From RGIG8767 sp964531805 (GTDB taxonomy: Bacteria; Bacillota; Clostridia; Lachnospirales; Lachnospiraceae), in the NCBI GenBank assembly GCA_964531805.1, contig CAZHGE010000003.1:15245-79244 (forward strand): a DNA stretch of 64,000 nucleotides, read 5' to 3'. Both the position numbers and the translations under genes were made by a program. The notes beneath the pieces were generated by a model, which had not been told where the DNA came from, searched no databases, and saw nothing but the letters and a program-made list of their open reading frames with translations. Of this stretch, positions 53,364-62,323 are shown piece after piece (positions within the stretch are counted from its first letter, which is position 1; each line of letters starts with the position of its first letter).

Positions 53364-54362
53364 TTATATATTTTCCTCACGATAGCCTGCCGAGAACTCA
53401 ACGTACTTACCAGTACCAATAGCAACTGCTGTCATTGGTTCTTCTGCCGTCATCGTTGTAATACCTGTCTTAGAACAGATTAAATCTTCTAATCCGCGCA
53501 GTAAACTTCCACCACCAGTTAATACAATACCTCTGTCCGCAATATCCGCAGCCAATTCTGGCGGTGTTTTCTCCAATACACTGTGAATAGCTTCCACAAT
53601 CTGGGAAGTCGTATCCTTTAATGCTTCTTCTGTATCTTCAGAAGAAACCTTTACAGTACGAGGAAGACCTGTTACCAGGTTACGTCCCCTAACCTCTAAA
53701 TAATCCGGTTCCGGTCTCTTATAAGCGGAACCAATCTTTATCTTGATATCTTCTGCAGTTCTTTCACCAATCAGAAGATTGTGTTTCTTTCTCATGAAAC
53801 GAACGATTGCTTCGTCGAAATCATCACCTGCAATCTTAACGGAAGCACTTACTACTGTACCACCTAAAGAAATAACAGCGATATCCGTTGTACCACCACC
53901 GATATCTACGATCATATTTCCACATGGTTTAGAAATATCAATACCAGCACCGATTGCCGCTGCAATTGGTTCTTCAATAATAACAACTTCTCTTGCACCA
54001 GCCTGATAAGTAGCATCTTCTACCGCTTTCTTTTCTACTTCTGTAACACCACTTGGTACACAAACCGCAATTTTCGGTTTGCGAAGGCTTCTACGGCCAA
54101 TGGCTTTTTGGATGAAATACTTCATCATTTTTTCTGTAACTGTGTAATCAGAAATAACACCCTGGCGAAGAGGTCTTACTGCTACGATATTACCCGGTGT
54201 TCTACCAAGCATCAGTCTTGCTTCTTCACCGATTGCTTTGATTTTATTTGTATCACGGTCAAATGCCACAACTGACGGCTCTTTGAGCACAACTCCTCTT
54301 CCCCTGATATATACCAGAATACTGGCTGTTCCTAAATCAATTCCAATGTCTGTACACTGCAT
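53364..54362 (-). CDS. mbl: MreB/Mbl-family cell-shape actin homologue
   Basis: This 332-residue actin-like protein has phosphate-1 motif IGIDLGTASILVYI, VPSGVTEVEKKAVEDATYQAGA, phosphate-2 MIVDIGGGTTDIAVISLGG and adenosine loop IVLTGGGSLLRGLEDL. These identify MreB-type filaments guiding cylindrical wall synthesis. I call it mbl because it is followed by flhO and flhP, as in Bacillus; mreB or mreBH cannot be excluded from sequence alone. The promoter region upstream contains a perfect 12-bp palindrome. Confidence 0.9.
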   Translation of the reverse strand: MQCTDIGIDLGTASILVYIRGRGVVLKEPSVVAFDRDTNKIKAIGEEARLMLGRTPGNIVAVRPLRQGVISDYTVTEKMMKYFIQKAIGRRSLRKPKIAVCVPSGVTEVEKKAVEDATYQAGAREVVIIEEPIAAAIGAGIDISKPCGNMIVDIGGGTTDIAVISLGGTVVSASVKIAGDDFDEAIVRFMRKKHNLLIGERTAEDIKIKIGSAYKRPEPDYLEVRGRNLVTGLPRTVKVSSEDTEEALKDTTSQIVEAIHSVLEKTPPELAADIADRGIVLTGGGSLLRGLEDLICSKTGITTMTAEEPMTAVAIGTGKYVEFSAGYREENI

Positions 54363-54471
54363 TGCATTTACCCCTTTCTATGTCCAAATCTATACTTTCA
54401 TTTACTTATTTGTCGGATGTTGAATTATCATTTTCGGATTTTAAGCCTATCATCGCATGATAAATCAACTT

Positions 54472-54541
54472 ATTATAAATGATTTTTGTCCGTTTTGAAA
54501 GAGGTTTCAGAAAATCTTAATGAAAATTTCGTACTAGTACG
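54472..54541 (-). promoter_or_regulatory. mbl promoter with upstream palindrome
   Basis: In the 351-bp gap between uvrA and mbl, the minus strand has TATAAT (54477-54472) with a weak TTTCAA -35 (54500-54495) 17 bases away. Just upstream is CGTACTAGTACG (54530-54541), a perfect 12-bp palindrome flanked by TGAAAA and TTTTCA, possibly an operator. Confidence 0.5.
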
Positions 54542-54564
54542 TTTTTTCATTTTTAACTTATACA

Positions 54565-54613
54565 GAAAAAAGACGCATGAAAACAAAATGGAATCCTTTC
54601 CTCCATCTGCGTC
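54565..54613 (-). terminator. Terminator after uvrA
   Basis: GACGCA/TGCGTC outer stem with an inner ATGGA/TCCAT pairing, then seven T-rich bases on the minus strand (GTCTTTTTTC). It lies about 100 bases after the uvrA stop; a weaker GGTTAA/TTAACC hairpin is between. Confidence 0.6.
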
Positions 54614-54713
54614 CGTACGTCCTATTCTTTTTATCGGTTAAAAGAAAAGATTCCTTAACCTCTAAATTTATTTTTTCTAAAAACTTTTATTCCTGCTTTA
54701 TAAGAGTACTGTT

Positions 54714-57575
54714 TTACAACCTGCCCTCTTTTTCAAACATCTTCTTAATGTACTGACCTGTGTAGGACTCCTTACACTTTGTCACCTCAAGCGGTGTTCC
54801 CTGGGCAATGACCGTACCGCCTCTGTCACCGCCTTCCGGTCCCATGTCAATAATATAATCCGCTGTTTTAATGACATCTAAATTATGCTCAATGACTACA
54901 ACTGTGTTACCGGCTTCCTTTAACTTATGAAGAATCTCAATCAACTTCTCCACATCCGCAAAATGAAGTCCCGTAGTCGGTTCATCTAAAATGTAAATTG
55001 TCCTGCCAGTAGAGCGACGGCTTAGTTCCGTTGCCAATTTGATTCGCTGGGCTTCACCGCCGGATAATTGTGTGGAAGGCTGACCCAGTTTGATATATCC
55101 CAGTCCTACATCATACAAAGTCTGAACCTTCTGACGAATACGAGGTACATTTTCGAAAAAGGTTACCGCCTCTTCTACCGTCATATCCAGCACTTCGAAT
55201 ATATTTTTTCCTTTGTAACGTACCTCTAACGTTTCTCTGTTATAACGTTTTCCTTTGCAGACTTCACAAGGAACATATACGTCAGGTAAAAAGTGCATTT
55301 CAATCTTTACGATACCATCCCCGGCACAGGCTTCACAACGGCCACCCTTGACATTAAAACTAAAACGGCCTTTTTGATAGCCTTTAGCCTTAGCATCCGG
55401 TGTGGAAGCAAAAAGATCACGAATCATGTCAAACATACCAGTATAGGTTGCCGGATTCGATCTTGGCGTACGTCCAATCGGCGACTGATCAATATCAATA
55501 ACTTTATCCAGTTGATCAATTCCTTCGATAGAATCATGTTTACCTGCAATGGTTCTGGCACGGTTTAATTTTTTAGCCAGACTCTTATATAAAATCTCAT
55601 TGATCAGCGAACTTTTTCCAGAACCGGAAACACCCGTTACACAGGTCATAACCCCTGTTGGAATCTTTACATTCACATTTTTTAAGTTGTTTTCCCTAGC
55701 CCCACGGATCTCCAGCCAGCCAGCAGGCTCTTTCACCTTTGCTGGAATCGGAATCCTTCGTTTGCCACTTAAAAATTGACCCGTTATGGAATCTGGATTT
55801 TGCATAATCTCTTCTGCTGTCCCCTGCGCCACAACTTGTCCGCCATGTGTTCCAGCCCCCGGTCCAATATCCACAATATGATCCGCTGCAAACATGGTAT
55901 CTTCATCATGTTCTACGACAATAAGCGTATTTCCAAGGTCACGTAGATTACGCAGAGTCGCAAGCAATTTGTCATTATCCCTCTGATGCAGACCAATACT
56001 CGGTTCATCCAGAATATAACATACCCCAACCAGTCCTGAACCAATCTGTGTCGCCAGTCGTATTCTCTGCGCCTCTCCACCGGAAAGACTGGCTGTTGCT
56101 CTGGCAAGAGACAAATAATCCAGCCCGACATCCATCAAAAATCCTACTCTTGCACGAATCTCTTTTAATACCTGCGCACCAATAAACTGTTGTGTTTCAG
56201 TCAGTTCCATATTCTGTAAAAATTCCTGAAGTCCTCCAATAGAAAAAGAGGTGATTTCGTGAATATTTTTCCCACAGACGGTTACCGCTAATGATTCCTG
56301 TTTCAGACGCATTCCTTTACACAATTTACAAGGCGTAATACTCATAAATGCTTCATATTCCTGCTTCATCACATCTGAAGATGTCTCACGATAACGGCGT
56401 TCCATATTTTTGACCAGACCTTCAAAAGCAACCGGATAAATTCCTTCTCCGCGTTGCCCTTTATAGTGTACCAACACTTCTTTTCCGCCGGTTCCATAAA
56501 TCAACATCTCCTGAATCTTTTCAGGCAGTTCATTAAATGGTGTATCCATAGAAAAATTAAATTCCTTTGCCATGGCAACCAAAATCGCATTGGTAAAACT
56601 TCCGGATGACTTACTACTCTGCCATCCCATACAGGAAATTGCTCCATCATTCAAACTAAGCGCTTTATCCGGAATCAAAAGTTCCGGTTCAAATTCCATA
56701 CGATAGCCAAGACCATAACAATCCGGACAGGCACCAAATGGATTGTTAAAAGAAAAACTTCTCGGCTCAATCTCATCTATGCTGATACCACAATCAGGGC
56801 AGGCAAAACTCTCACTAAAGTTCATCGGCTCCCCATCGATAACATCTACCAAGAGCAGACCTTCTGCCAATTCCAGTACACTTTCGATTGAGTCGGTAAG
56901 TCGTGTCTCAATTCCTTCCCTTACTACAATTCGGTCCACTACAATTTCAATAGTGTGCTTAATATTTTTATCCAGTTTGATATCTTCAGATAGATCATAC
57001 AAATTGCCATCGATACGTGCACGTACATATCCGCTCCTTCTGGCGCGGTCTAATACTTTTACATGCTCACCCTTTTTACCACGTACTATAGGCGCTAACA
57101 ATTGTAATTTTGTGCCTTCTCCCAAACGTACAATCTGATCCACCATCTGATCCACGGTCTGTTTCTGAATCTCGCGGCCACACTTTGGACAGTGTGGTAT
57201 TCCAATACGGGCATATAATAATCGAAAATGATCGTAAATCTCGGTTACCGTACCAACGGTAGAACGAGGGTTACGGTTCGTGGATTTCTGATCGATAGAA
57301 ATTGCCGGAGAAAGTCCGTCAATCCGTTCCACATCCGGTTTTTCCATCTGGCCAAGGAACTGTCTTGCATAAGAAGACAAGGATTCCATATAACGGCGCT
57401 GACCTTCTGCATAAATCGTATCAAAGGCAAGGGATGATTTGCCGGAACCGGATAACCCCGTAAAAACAACAAATTCATTACGTGGGATATCCACATCAAT
57501 TCCTTTTAAATTATGTTCTTTTGCGCCTCGGATTTTGATGTATTCGCGGGGGCGCATTTTAGTGTTGTTGCTCAT
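54714..57575 (-). CDS. uvrA: Excinuclease ABC subunit A
   Basis: This 953-residue damage-recognition ATPase of nucleotide excision repair has two ABC modules: GLSGSGKSSLAFDTIYAEG (~35) with signature SLSGGEAQRI, and GVSGSGKSSLINEIL (~640) with QLSGGEAQRIKLA. Zinc motifs CPKCG and CPDCG...CPDC lie in the first half, CEAC...CEVC in the second. The start is the ATG at 57575 after AGGAG; an upstream in-frame codon at 57617 reads into repeat copy D. It follows uvrB, separated by that repeat. Confidence 0.97.
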   Translation of the reverse strand: MSNNTKMRPREYIKIRGAKEHNLKGIDVDIPRNEFVVFTGLSGSGKSSLAFDTIYAEGQRRYMESLSSYARQFLGQMEKPDVERIDGLSPAISIDQKSTNRNPRSTVGTVTEIYDHFRLLYARIGIPHCPKCGREIQKQTVDQMVDQIVRLGEGTKLQLLAPIVRGKKGEHVKVLDRARRSGYVRARIDGNLYDLSEDIKLDKNIKHTIEIVVDRIVVREGIETRLTDSIESVLELAEGLLLVDVIDGEPMNFSESFACPDCGISIDEIEPRSFSFNNPFGACPDCYGLGYRMEFEPELLIPDKALSLNDGAISCMGWQSSKSSGSFTNAILVAMAKEFNFSMDTPFNELPEKIQEMLIYGTGGKEVLVHYKGQRGEGIYPVAFEGLVKNMERRYRETSSDVMKQEYEAFMSITPCKLCKGMRLKQESLAVTVCGKNIHEITSFSIGGLQEFLQNMELTETQQFIGAQVLKEIRARVGFLMDVGLDYLSLARATASLSGGEAQRIRLATQIGSGLVGVCYILDEPSIGLHQRDNDKLLATLRNLRDLGNTLIVVEHDEDTMFAADHIVDIGPGAGTHGGQVVAQGTAEEIMQNPDSITGQFLSGKRRIPIPAKVKEPAGWLEIRGARENNLKNVNVKIPTGVMTCVTGVSGSGKSSLINEILYKSLAKKLNRARTIAGKHDSIEGIDQLDKVIDIDQSPIGRTPRSNPATYTGMFDMIRDLFASTPDAKAKGYQKGRFSFNVKGGRCEACAGDGIVKIEMHFLPDVYVPCEVCKGKRYNRETLEVRYKGKNIFEVLDMTVEEAVTFFENVPRIRQKVQTLYDVGLGYIKLGQPSTQLSGGEAQRIKLATELSRRSTGRTIYILDEPTTGLHFADVEKLIEILHKLKEAGNTVVVIEHNLDVIKTADYIIDMGPEGGDRGGTVIAQGTPLEVTKCKESYTGQYIKKMFEKEGRL

Positions 57576-57601
57576 AGTGTAGTCTCCTAGTTTGTTTCCT
57601 T

Positions 57602-57731
57602 GGACCGCTGATGACATTCAGGGAAAGCACGCTCTTGCTCGATTTCATATGTAACGGTACTAGACTCGAAAATACCTCGTCAAGTACCGACATATTCAAA
57701 CGGCTTTTCCCTTGAATATCATCAGCGTTCC
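57602..57731 (+). repeat. Palindromic intergenic element, copy D
   Basis: This ~130-bp element lies in the uvrB-uvrA gap. Outer arms CGCTGATGA (57606-57614) and TCATCAGCG (57719-57727) continue into ATTCAGGGAA/TTCCCTTGAAT. Core blocks are GCACGCTC 57627-57634, GGTAC 57656-57660 and AAGTACCG 57682-57689, with the same 21 and 21 base spacings as copy C. Its orientation is opposite to transcription of the host operon. Confidence 0.86.
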
Positions 57732-57743
57732 CAATATACATAT

Positions 57744-59735
57744 CTATTTTTCCAAGTTATTATTCAACATATCCTTCAACTCTACCATCTTATCACGCAG
57801 TTCTGCGGCGGATTCGAAGTCTAACTCGGCGGCCGCTTTCTTCATGCGTTTTTCTACATCCTTGATTAACTTCTCAAGTTCTTCTGCGCTCATGGACTCC
57901 GGATCTTTTTCGAAACGGAGTTCTTCCTGGGCAATGACTTTTGAAATGCTGATTAAATCACGAACTGCTTTCTTGATGGTCGTAGGTGTGATACCGTGTT
58001 CTTCATTGTATTTCTGCTGCAGAGCACGGCGGCGCTCTGTCTCACGAATCGCATTGTCCATAGATTCTGTGATATGGTCCGCATACATAATAACACGGCC
58101 TTTACTGTTACGGGCTGCACGGCCAATAGTCTGGACAAGGGATGTCTCCGAACGCAGAAAACCTTCTTTGTCTGCATCCAGAATTGCAACCAGACTAATC
58201 TCTGGAATATCAAGACCTTCTCTTAATAAATTGATACCTACCAATACATCAAATACATCCAAACGCATGTCGCGGATAATCTCCGCACGCTCTAAAGTAT
58301 CAATATCGGAGTGCATGTATTTTACACGGATGCCGACTTCTTTTAAATAGTCGGTTAAATCTTCCGCCATTTTCTTCGTTAAAGTCGTTATCAATATCTT
58401 ATTTTTCTTATCCGTTTCTTTACGTATCTCACTAATCAGATCATCAATCTGTCCTTCTACCGGACGGACAAATACTTCCGGATCCAGCAACCCTGTCGGA
58501 CGAATAATCTGCTGGGCACGTCCCAATTCATGCTCCGCCTCATAATCTGATGGTGTCGCAGACACAAATAGCATCTGGTCAATATGCTGCTCAAACTCTT
58601 CAAAATTAAGCGGACGGTTATCCAGTGCTGATGGCAGACGAAACCCATAATCCACCAATGTATTTTTGCGGGAACGGTCTCCTGCATACATACCTCGAAT
58701 CTGCGGCAGTGTAATATGAGACTCATCTATAATAATCAAAAAATCATCTGGGAAGAAGTTAAGCAGACAAAAAGGTGTTTCGCCCGGCGCCAGATTATTC
58801 AGCGGTGCCGAATAGTTTTCGATACCAGAACAAAAACCGGTCTCTCGAAGCATCTCAATATCAAAGTTGGTACGTTCTGATATTCTCTGCGCTTCAATCA
58901 GTTTATCTTCTCCCTTAAAATAGCGGATGCGCTCTTCCAATTCTTTTTCAATGCGCTGACAACCTTCTAAAATCTTATCCTGGGAAATCACATAATGGGA
59001 TGCAGGGAAAATAGCCACATGTTCTAAGGACGCATGTAACTTACCAGTCAGTGGCTCCACCTGCACAATACGGTCAATCTCATCTCCAAAAAACTCTACA
59101 CGAATCAGATAGTCGCCACCCTCTGCCGGATAAATATCAATAGAGTCACCACGCACACGGAATGTAGCACGTTCAATGTCCATATCATTTCTCGTATAAC
59201 GAATATCTATCAATTCGCGCAGTACCGCATCCCTATCCTTCATCTGACCAGGGCGCAGGGATACAACCATATCCTGGTATTCATCAGGACTTCCCAATCC
59301 ATAAATACAACTGACACTGGCGATAACCACCACATCTCTCCTCTCAGACAAAGAGGCTGTCGCGGACAAACGCAGTTTCTCGATTTCCTCATTAATAGAA
59401 GAATCCTTCGCAATATAAGTATCCGAAGACGGCACATACGCCTCCGGCTGGTAATAATCATAATAGGACACAAAATATTCCACTGCATTCTCAGGAAAGA
59501 ACTCCTTGAACTCGCCATACAGCTGCCCCGCAAGGGTCTTATTATGAGAAATAATCAGCGTAGGCTTATTCAGTGCCGCAATGACATTCGCCATGGTAAA
59601 GGTCTTACCAGAGCCAGTAACGCCAAGCAGTGTCTGAAATTGTTTTCCCTCTTGGAACCCTTTTACCAGTTCTTCAATCGCCTGCGGCTGGTCACCAGTG
59701 GGTGCATATTCAGAGTGTAAAATAAATTTATCCAT
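57744..59735 (-). CDS. uvrB: Excinuclease ABC subunit B
   Basis: This 663-residue repair helicase-like protein has GVTGSGKTFTMANV (Walker A, ~40), the beta-hairpin YYDYYQPEAYVPSSDTYI, IIDESH, GINLLREGLDIPE, GRAARN and a C-terminal UVR domain (LIKDVEKRMKKAAAELDFE). GGGAGG six bases before the ATG at 59735 fixes the start. It is the first gene of a uvrBA unit whose promoter carries a LexA-like box. Confidence 0.97.
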   Translation of the reverse strand: MDKFILHSEYAPTGDQPQAIEELVKGFQEGKQFQTLLGVTGSGKTFTMANVIAALNKPTLIISHNKTLAGQLYGEFKEFFPENAVEYFVSYYDYYQPEAYVPSSDTYIAKDSSINEEIEKLRLSATASLSERRDVVVIASVSCIYGLGSPDEYQDMVVSLRPGQMKDRDAVLRELIDIRYTRNDMDIERATFRVRGDSIDIYPAEGGDYLIRVEFFGDEIDRIVQVEPLTGKLHASLEHVAIFPASHYVISQDKILEGCQRIEKELEERIRYFKGEDKLIEAQRISERTNFDIEMLRETGFCSGIENYSAPLNNLAPGETPFCLLNFFPDDFLIIIDESHITLPQIRGMYAGDRSRKNTLVDYGFRLPSALDNRPLNFEEFEQHIDQMLFVSATPSDYEAEHELGRAQQIIRPTGLLDPEVFVRPVEGQIDDLISEIRKETDKKNKILITTLTKKMAEDLTDYLKEVGIRVKYMHSDIDTLERAEIIRDMRLDVFDVLVGINLLREGLDIPEISLVAILDADKEGFLRSETSLVQTIGRAARNSKGRVIMYADHITESMDNAIRETERRRALQQKYNEEHGITPTTIKKAVRDLISISKVIAQEELRFEKDPESMSAEELEKLIKDVEKRMKKAAAELDFESAAELRDKMVELKDMLNNNLEK

Positions 59736-59814
59736 AAATTTCCTCCCAGTCTGAAAGTCGAACTCCATCTTACAAAACCATTAATCTATAGGATAACCAA
59801 TTTTAACCACATCA

Positions 59815-59843
59815 AGTATAACAGAAAACATTTATAATGTACA
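59815..59843 (-). promoter_or_regulatory. uvrB promoter
   Basis: On the minus strand TGTACA (59843-59838), exactly 17 bases, then TATACT (59820-59815). The start would be near 59808, leaving a leader of about 70 bases. Confidence 0.65.
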
Positions 59844-59856
59844 GAACAAACATTCG
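59843..59856 (-). promoter_or_regulatory. LexA (DinR) box-like operator at uvrB
   Basis: CGAATGTTTGTTCT matches the Firmicutes SOS box CGAAC-N4-GTTCG at eight of ten positions and touches the -35 box. Position and target gene both fit LexA repression. Confidence 0.6.
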
Positions 59857-59960
59857 ATTGCCATAAATCTGTACCCCAAAAACACCTCTTTTGCAACAAA
59901 AATTTGTTTTAAAAGAAGTGCGTTTCTATTAGCCTTTTGGAACTACACATTAAATTTTAT

Positions 59961-60120
59961 TTATTCATGACCTTTTGTTTCCCCATTTGGCAATTTTTTC
60001 CCTAGAGTCTCGAAATTAATCGCATGGATAACATCACCTTCGGTGAGAGCCATTCCGATTAATTTAGAGACAGTTTTTTAAGGGTGGGGGAGTTGTAGGT
60101 GCTAAAGTATAACCATAATA
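59961..60120 (-). pseudogene. Decayed gene end, copy X1
   Basis: In one minus-strand frame this reads YFSTYNSPTLKKLSKLIG, then ALTEGDVIHAINFETLGKKL to a TAA at 59961, with a stop just upstream; only a 30-codon ATG frame (60053-59961) is left open. A diverged copy in the same frame lies at 62703-62810. The stretch 59864-59960 between it and the uvrB promoter holds nothing I can support. The parent gene is not recognised. Confidence 0.45.
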
Positions 60121-60269
60121 AATTTAATACGGTTTATAGTTTTCACTTTACGTTTTGTTCGCATTTGTTTATCCTGCTGTATTTTTTCTCACAATCCTTG
60201 TCCATTTCTATGAATGGATTACTTTCATCTTCTTCGGTATCGTATGTCCCTAGAAAGGAGGTTTTCACA

Positions 60270-60557
60270 ATGGATAAAGATATCTTCAATCTGCTATTTA
60301 ACCATCTGGAAGAGCGGCGTTACAACAATGTCTGTCAGAATGCCAAGCAGGATACCGACTACCTAAAAGCCACACAACTGGAGTAGGGACTAAGCACCCA
60401 ATATGACAGGCTTACCTTATCGGATGAGCAAAGAAACGTTATAGACAAGTGGATAGATGCCATTCAAGCACAGGAAGCCACATACAACGCAGTAGTCTTT
60501 CGTATGGCAATGCAATGTTGTTTCTCAATTCTTCTGGAACTGGCAGATTTGAAATGA
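60270..60557 (+). pseudogene. Small DUF6809-like gene broken by an amber codon
   Basis: From the ATG at 60270 (AAGGAGG site at 60255-60261) the frame reads MDKDIFNLLFNHLEERRYNN and continues after a TAG at 60384-60386 with LSDEQRNVIDKWIDAIQAQE and FRMAMQCCFSILLELADLK to a TGA at 60555. The two halves together make a 95-residue protein like small accessory proteins of Clostridia mobile DNA (DUF6809-like). One nonsense change inactivates it. It is isolated and on the plus strand. Confidence 0.7.
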
Positions 60558-60634
60558 CAAAATGGAGATACCCTAAAGTGAATACATCAAGGTATCTCCA
60601 TTCCTCACTCAACTGCACATTATTTTAACAAAAA

Positions 60635-61069
60635 TCAACCATTGGACAATTCCTCAAAATAATTAATTGGATTTTGACAAAATTTATTTGCATTAGAACT
60701 TTTCATCAAATCTATTATTTCATCAAGTTTTGGTGAATAAACTTTCTCTTCGTAAAAAATCATCCCTCCTATCTTTTCCACATAGTCTAATATTTCTTTT
60801 AACATTTTCTTTGACAATGAGCGTAAATCAAGTCTGCAACTGATTTCTTCTAAGTTCTCATCCTCATATAGAATCTGAATACATGTTTCATCTTCTTTTC
60901 CATATTGAATTATATCTTTTGTCCAACTTGTTTGTTTTTCTAAAAAATTAATTTCTACTGAAGGTATATTCTCTTGTTTCCAAGATAATATATCTTCACT
61001 ACATATTTTTTCTGCTATTAAACTTTTTTCTTTTGGCACCACATTAAAATCAAACTGCCACACTGCCAT
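60635..61069 (-). CDS. Hypothetical protein, candidate immunity protein to the Rhs tip
   Basis: This is a 144-residue soluble acidic protein with no recognised domain. It follows the Rhs toxin fragment by 12 bases, with a GGAGG site nine bases before its ATG, the arrangement of toxin-immunity pairs. AT-rich codon use fits that class. Its sequence has a Trp-containing N-terminus (AVWQFDFNVVPKEKS) and an internal Leu-rich helix. The immunity role is inferred from position only. Confidence 0.6.
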   Translation of the reverse strand: MAVWQFDFNVVPKEKSLIAEKICSEDILSWKQENIPSVEINFLEKQTSWTKDIIQYGKEDETCIQILYEDENLEEISCRLDLRSLSKKMLKEILDYVEKIGGMIFYEEKVYSPKLDEIIDLMKSSNANKFCQNPINYFEELSNG

Positions 61070-61081
61070 ATAATAAGCCTC

Positions 61082-62323
61082 CTAATCAAACCATAACAAA
61101 TCTTCAACTGTTTTATATCCTGCATAAGGTAACTCTACTTGTTCAATTGGAACTTGTTCCAATCCCAATCTCTTTGAAGCAATTAACCTATGATGACCAT
61201 CTACTACATATTTTTGTCCATTATATTCCACATATTTTATAGTTTCATTTATGCCATTGTTTTTAATATCATCGATTAATTTATTCATATTTTTCTTACT
61301 TAACGTTTGAGAATGTGTAGCTTGTAAATCAAATGGACTGGTTTGACTAACATTGTTTACAGCCTTACTACCACTCTCAGATATAATATACGGATTGTCT
61401 TGAAGTTTTTTCAATTCATCAAGATATTCTTCATATTCTAGGCAAGGAGTTCTCTGCTGCTCATAAATCTCATCATAAAACTTCTCCAATTCGTCCAATT
61501 CAGGATGTACATCTGAACCAGTTTCAACTACCTCATCTAAATGTTTAGCCGCTTTCCCAGCTTCATCCGTATGTTTTAGTGCTTCTGCAGCTTCATCTGA
61601 GTACTTTAATAACTCGGCTCCTTCGTCCACATACTTTAATCCGCCTACCAAAGGTAGGAATGATACAGCACAGCTACCCAGATTCATCCACCACATCGGG
61701 TCGCTTGGATCAAAGTTCACGGTAAAGCAGGCTGTAAGATCGCGGATGTCTGCTGGAAAATCGAGCCCAAGCACCCCCAATGCGACACTTCCTGCAAGGC
61801 CAAGCAGCGTTACTTCATCCGAATAGTCGCCTAAGATGATCATCTCAAGGGATCTCTCGAAATAGTTTTTCTCCTCTATGCATTCATGCCCGTCATAATC
61901 AAGATATTTCAGTGGATTGGCCTTGGCGTATGCATACAGGTTTAGACTGGATGGATCTTGATAATCCATGTAGCTGTATAAGTCTTTGATTAATAATCTT
62001 CCACTTTCTACATTATACTCCCTGCTTCCTGCGAAGTACAGATTGGAAACACTTTCCTTTAAGTAGCCGGTGTAGCCAAACGGCAGAGAGGTGTCTTCTT
62101 TCTGTTTCTCCATAAGGCCGTATTCGTTGTAATGGTACAGGTTTTTGGTGCCGCCCTCTTCTGCGGTCACGCGCACCGGGCTGTGGAACAGGTCAGGCAG
62201 TACGTGCATTCCTTCATTTGCTATTCCAAGCAGGGTATTGTCATGCCACAGGTAGTTTCTGCCGGTTTTGTTTTCCACGTATTCTGCGGCTGTCCTGTGG
62301 TAAATGTCCGCATAGTCTGTCAC
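61082..62323 (-). CDS. Rhs-family polymorphic toxin fragment with ParB-like C-terminal tip (5'-truncated)
   Basis: This is a 413-residue open frame. The first ~140 residues are the end of an Rhs core (FGYTGYLKESVSNLYFAGSREYN, SSLNLYAYAKANPLKYLDYDGHE), with a hydrophobic pre-toxin segment next (~150-205). Tandem DEA repeats (KYVDEGAELLKYSDEAAEAL) follow. The C-terminal ~80 residues form a ParB/sulfiredoxin-like domain: KYVVDGHHRLIASKRLGLEQVP. Upstream the Rhs frame continues but is cut by a TAG at 62383-62381, so the parent gene is truncated and the GTG at 62323 may not be a real start. Confidence 0.8.
   Translation of the reverse strand: MTDYADIYHRTAAEYVENKTGRNYLWHDNTLLGIANEGMHVLPDLFHSPVRVTAEEGGTKNLYHYNEYGLMEKQKEDTSLPFGYTGYLKESVSNLYFAGSREYNVESGRLLIKDLYSYMDYQDPSSLNLYAYAKANPLKYLDYDGHECIEEKNYFERSLEMIILGDYSDEVTLLGLAGSVALGVLGLDFPADIRDLTACFTVNFDPSDPMWWMNLGSCAVSFLPLVGGLKYVDEGAELLKYSDEAAEALKHTDEAGKAAKHLDEVVETGSDVHPELDELEKFYDEIYEQQRTPCLEYEEYLDELKKLQDNPYIISESGSKAVNNVSQTSPFDLQATHSQTLSKKNMNKLIDDIKNNGINETIKYVEYNGQKYVVDGHHRLIASKRLGLEQVPIEQVELPYAGYKTVEDLLWFD

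Noticed and set aside
54530..54560. Plus-strand intrinsic terminator (palindrome followed by T run)
   Set aside because: No plus-strand gene lies upstream; both neighbours are on the minus strand, so an operator role is more sensible.
57606..57614. Hammerhead-ribozyme-like CTGATGA in repeat copy D
   Set aside because: It lies in the outer stem, is absent from the other three copies, and the matching GAAA/UH core geometry is missing.
13541..57731. CRISPR array
   Set aside because: The repeats are four dispersed copies 5-21 kb apart, not regularly spaced short repeats, and no cas genes are seen.
57712..58350. 212-residue open frame on the plus strand
   Set aside because: It lies wholly antisense to uvrB, is Ser-rich as expected for a shadow frame, and has no ribosome site.
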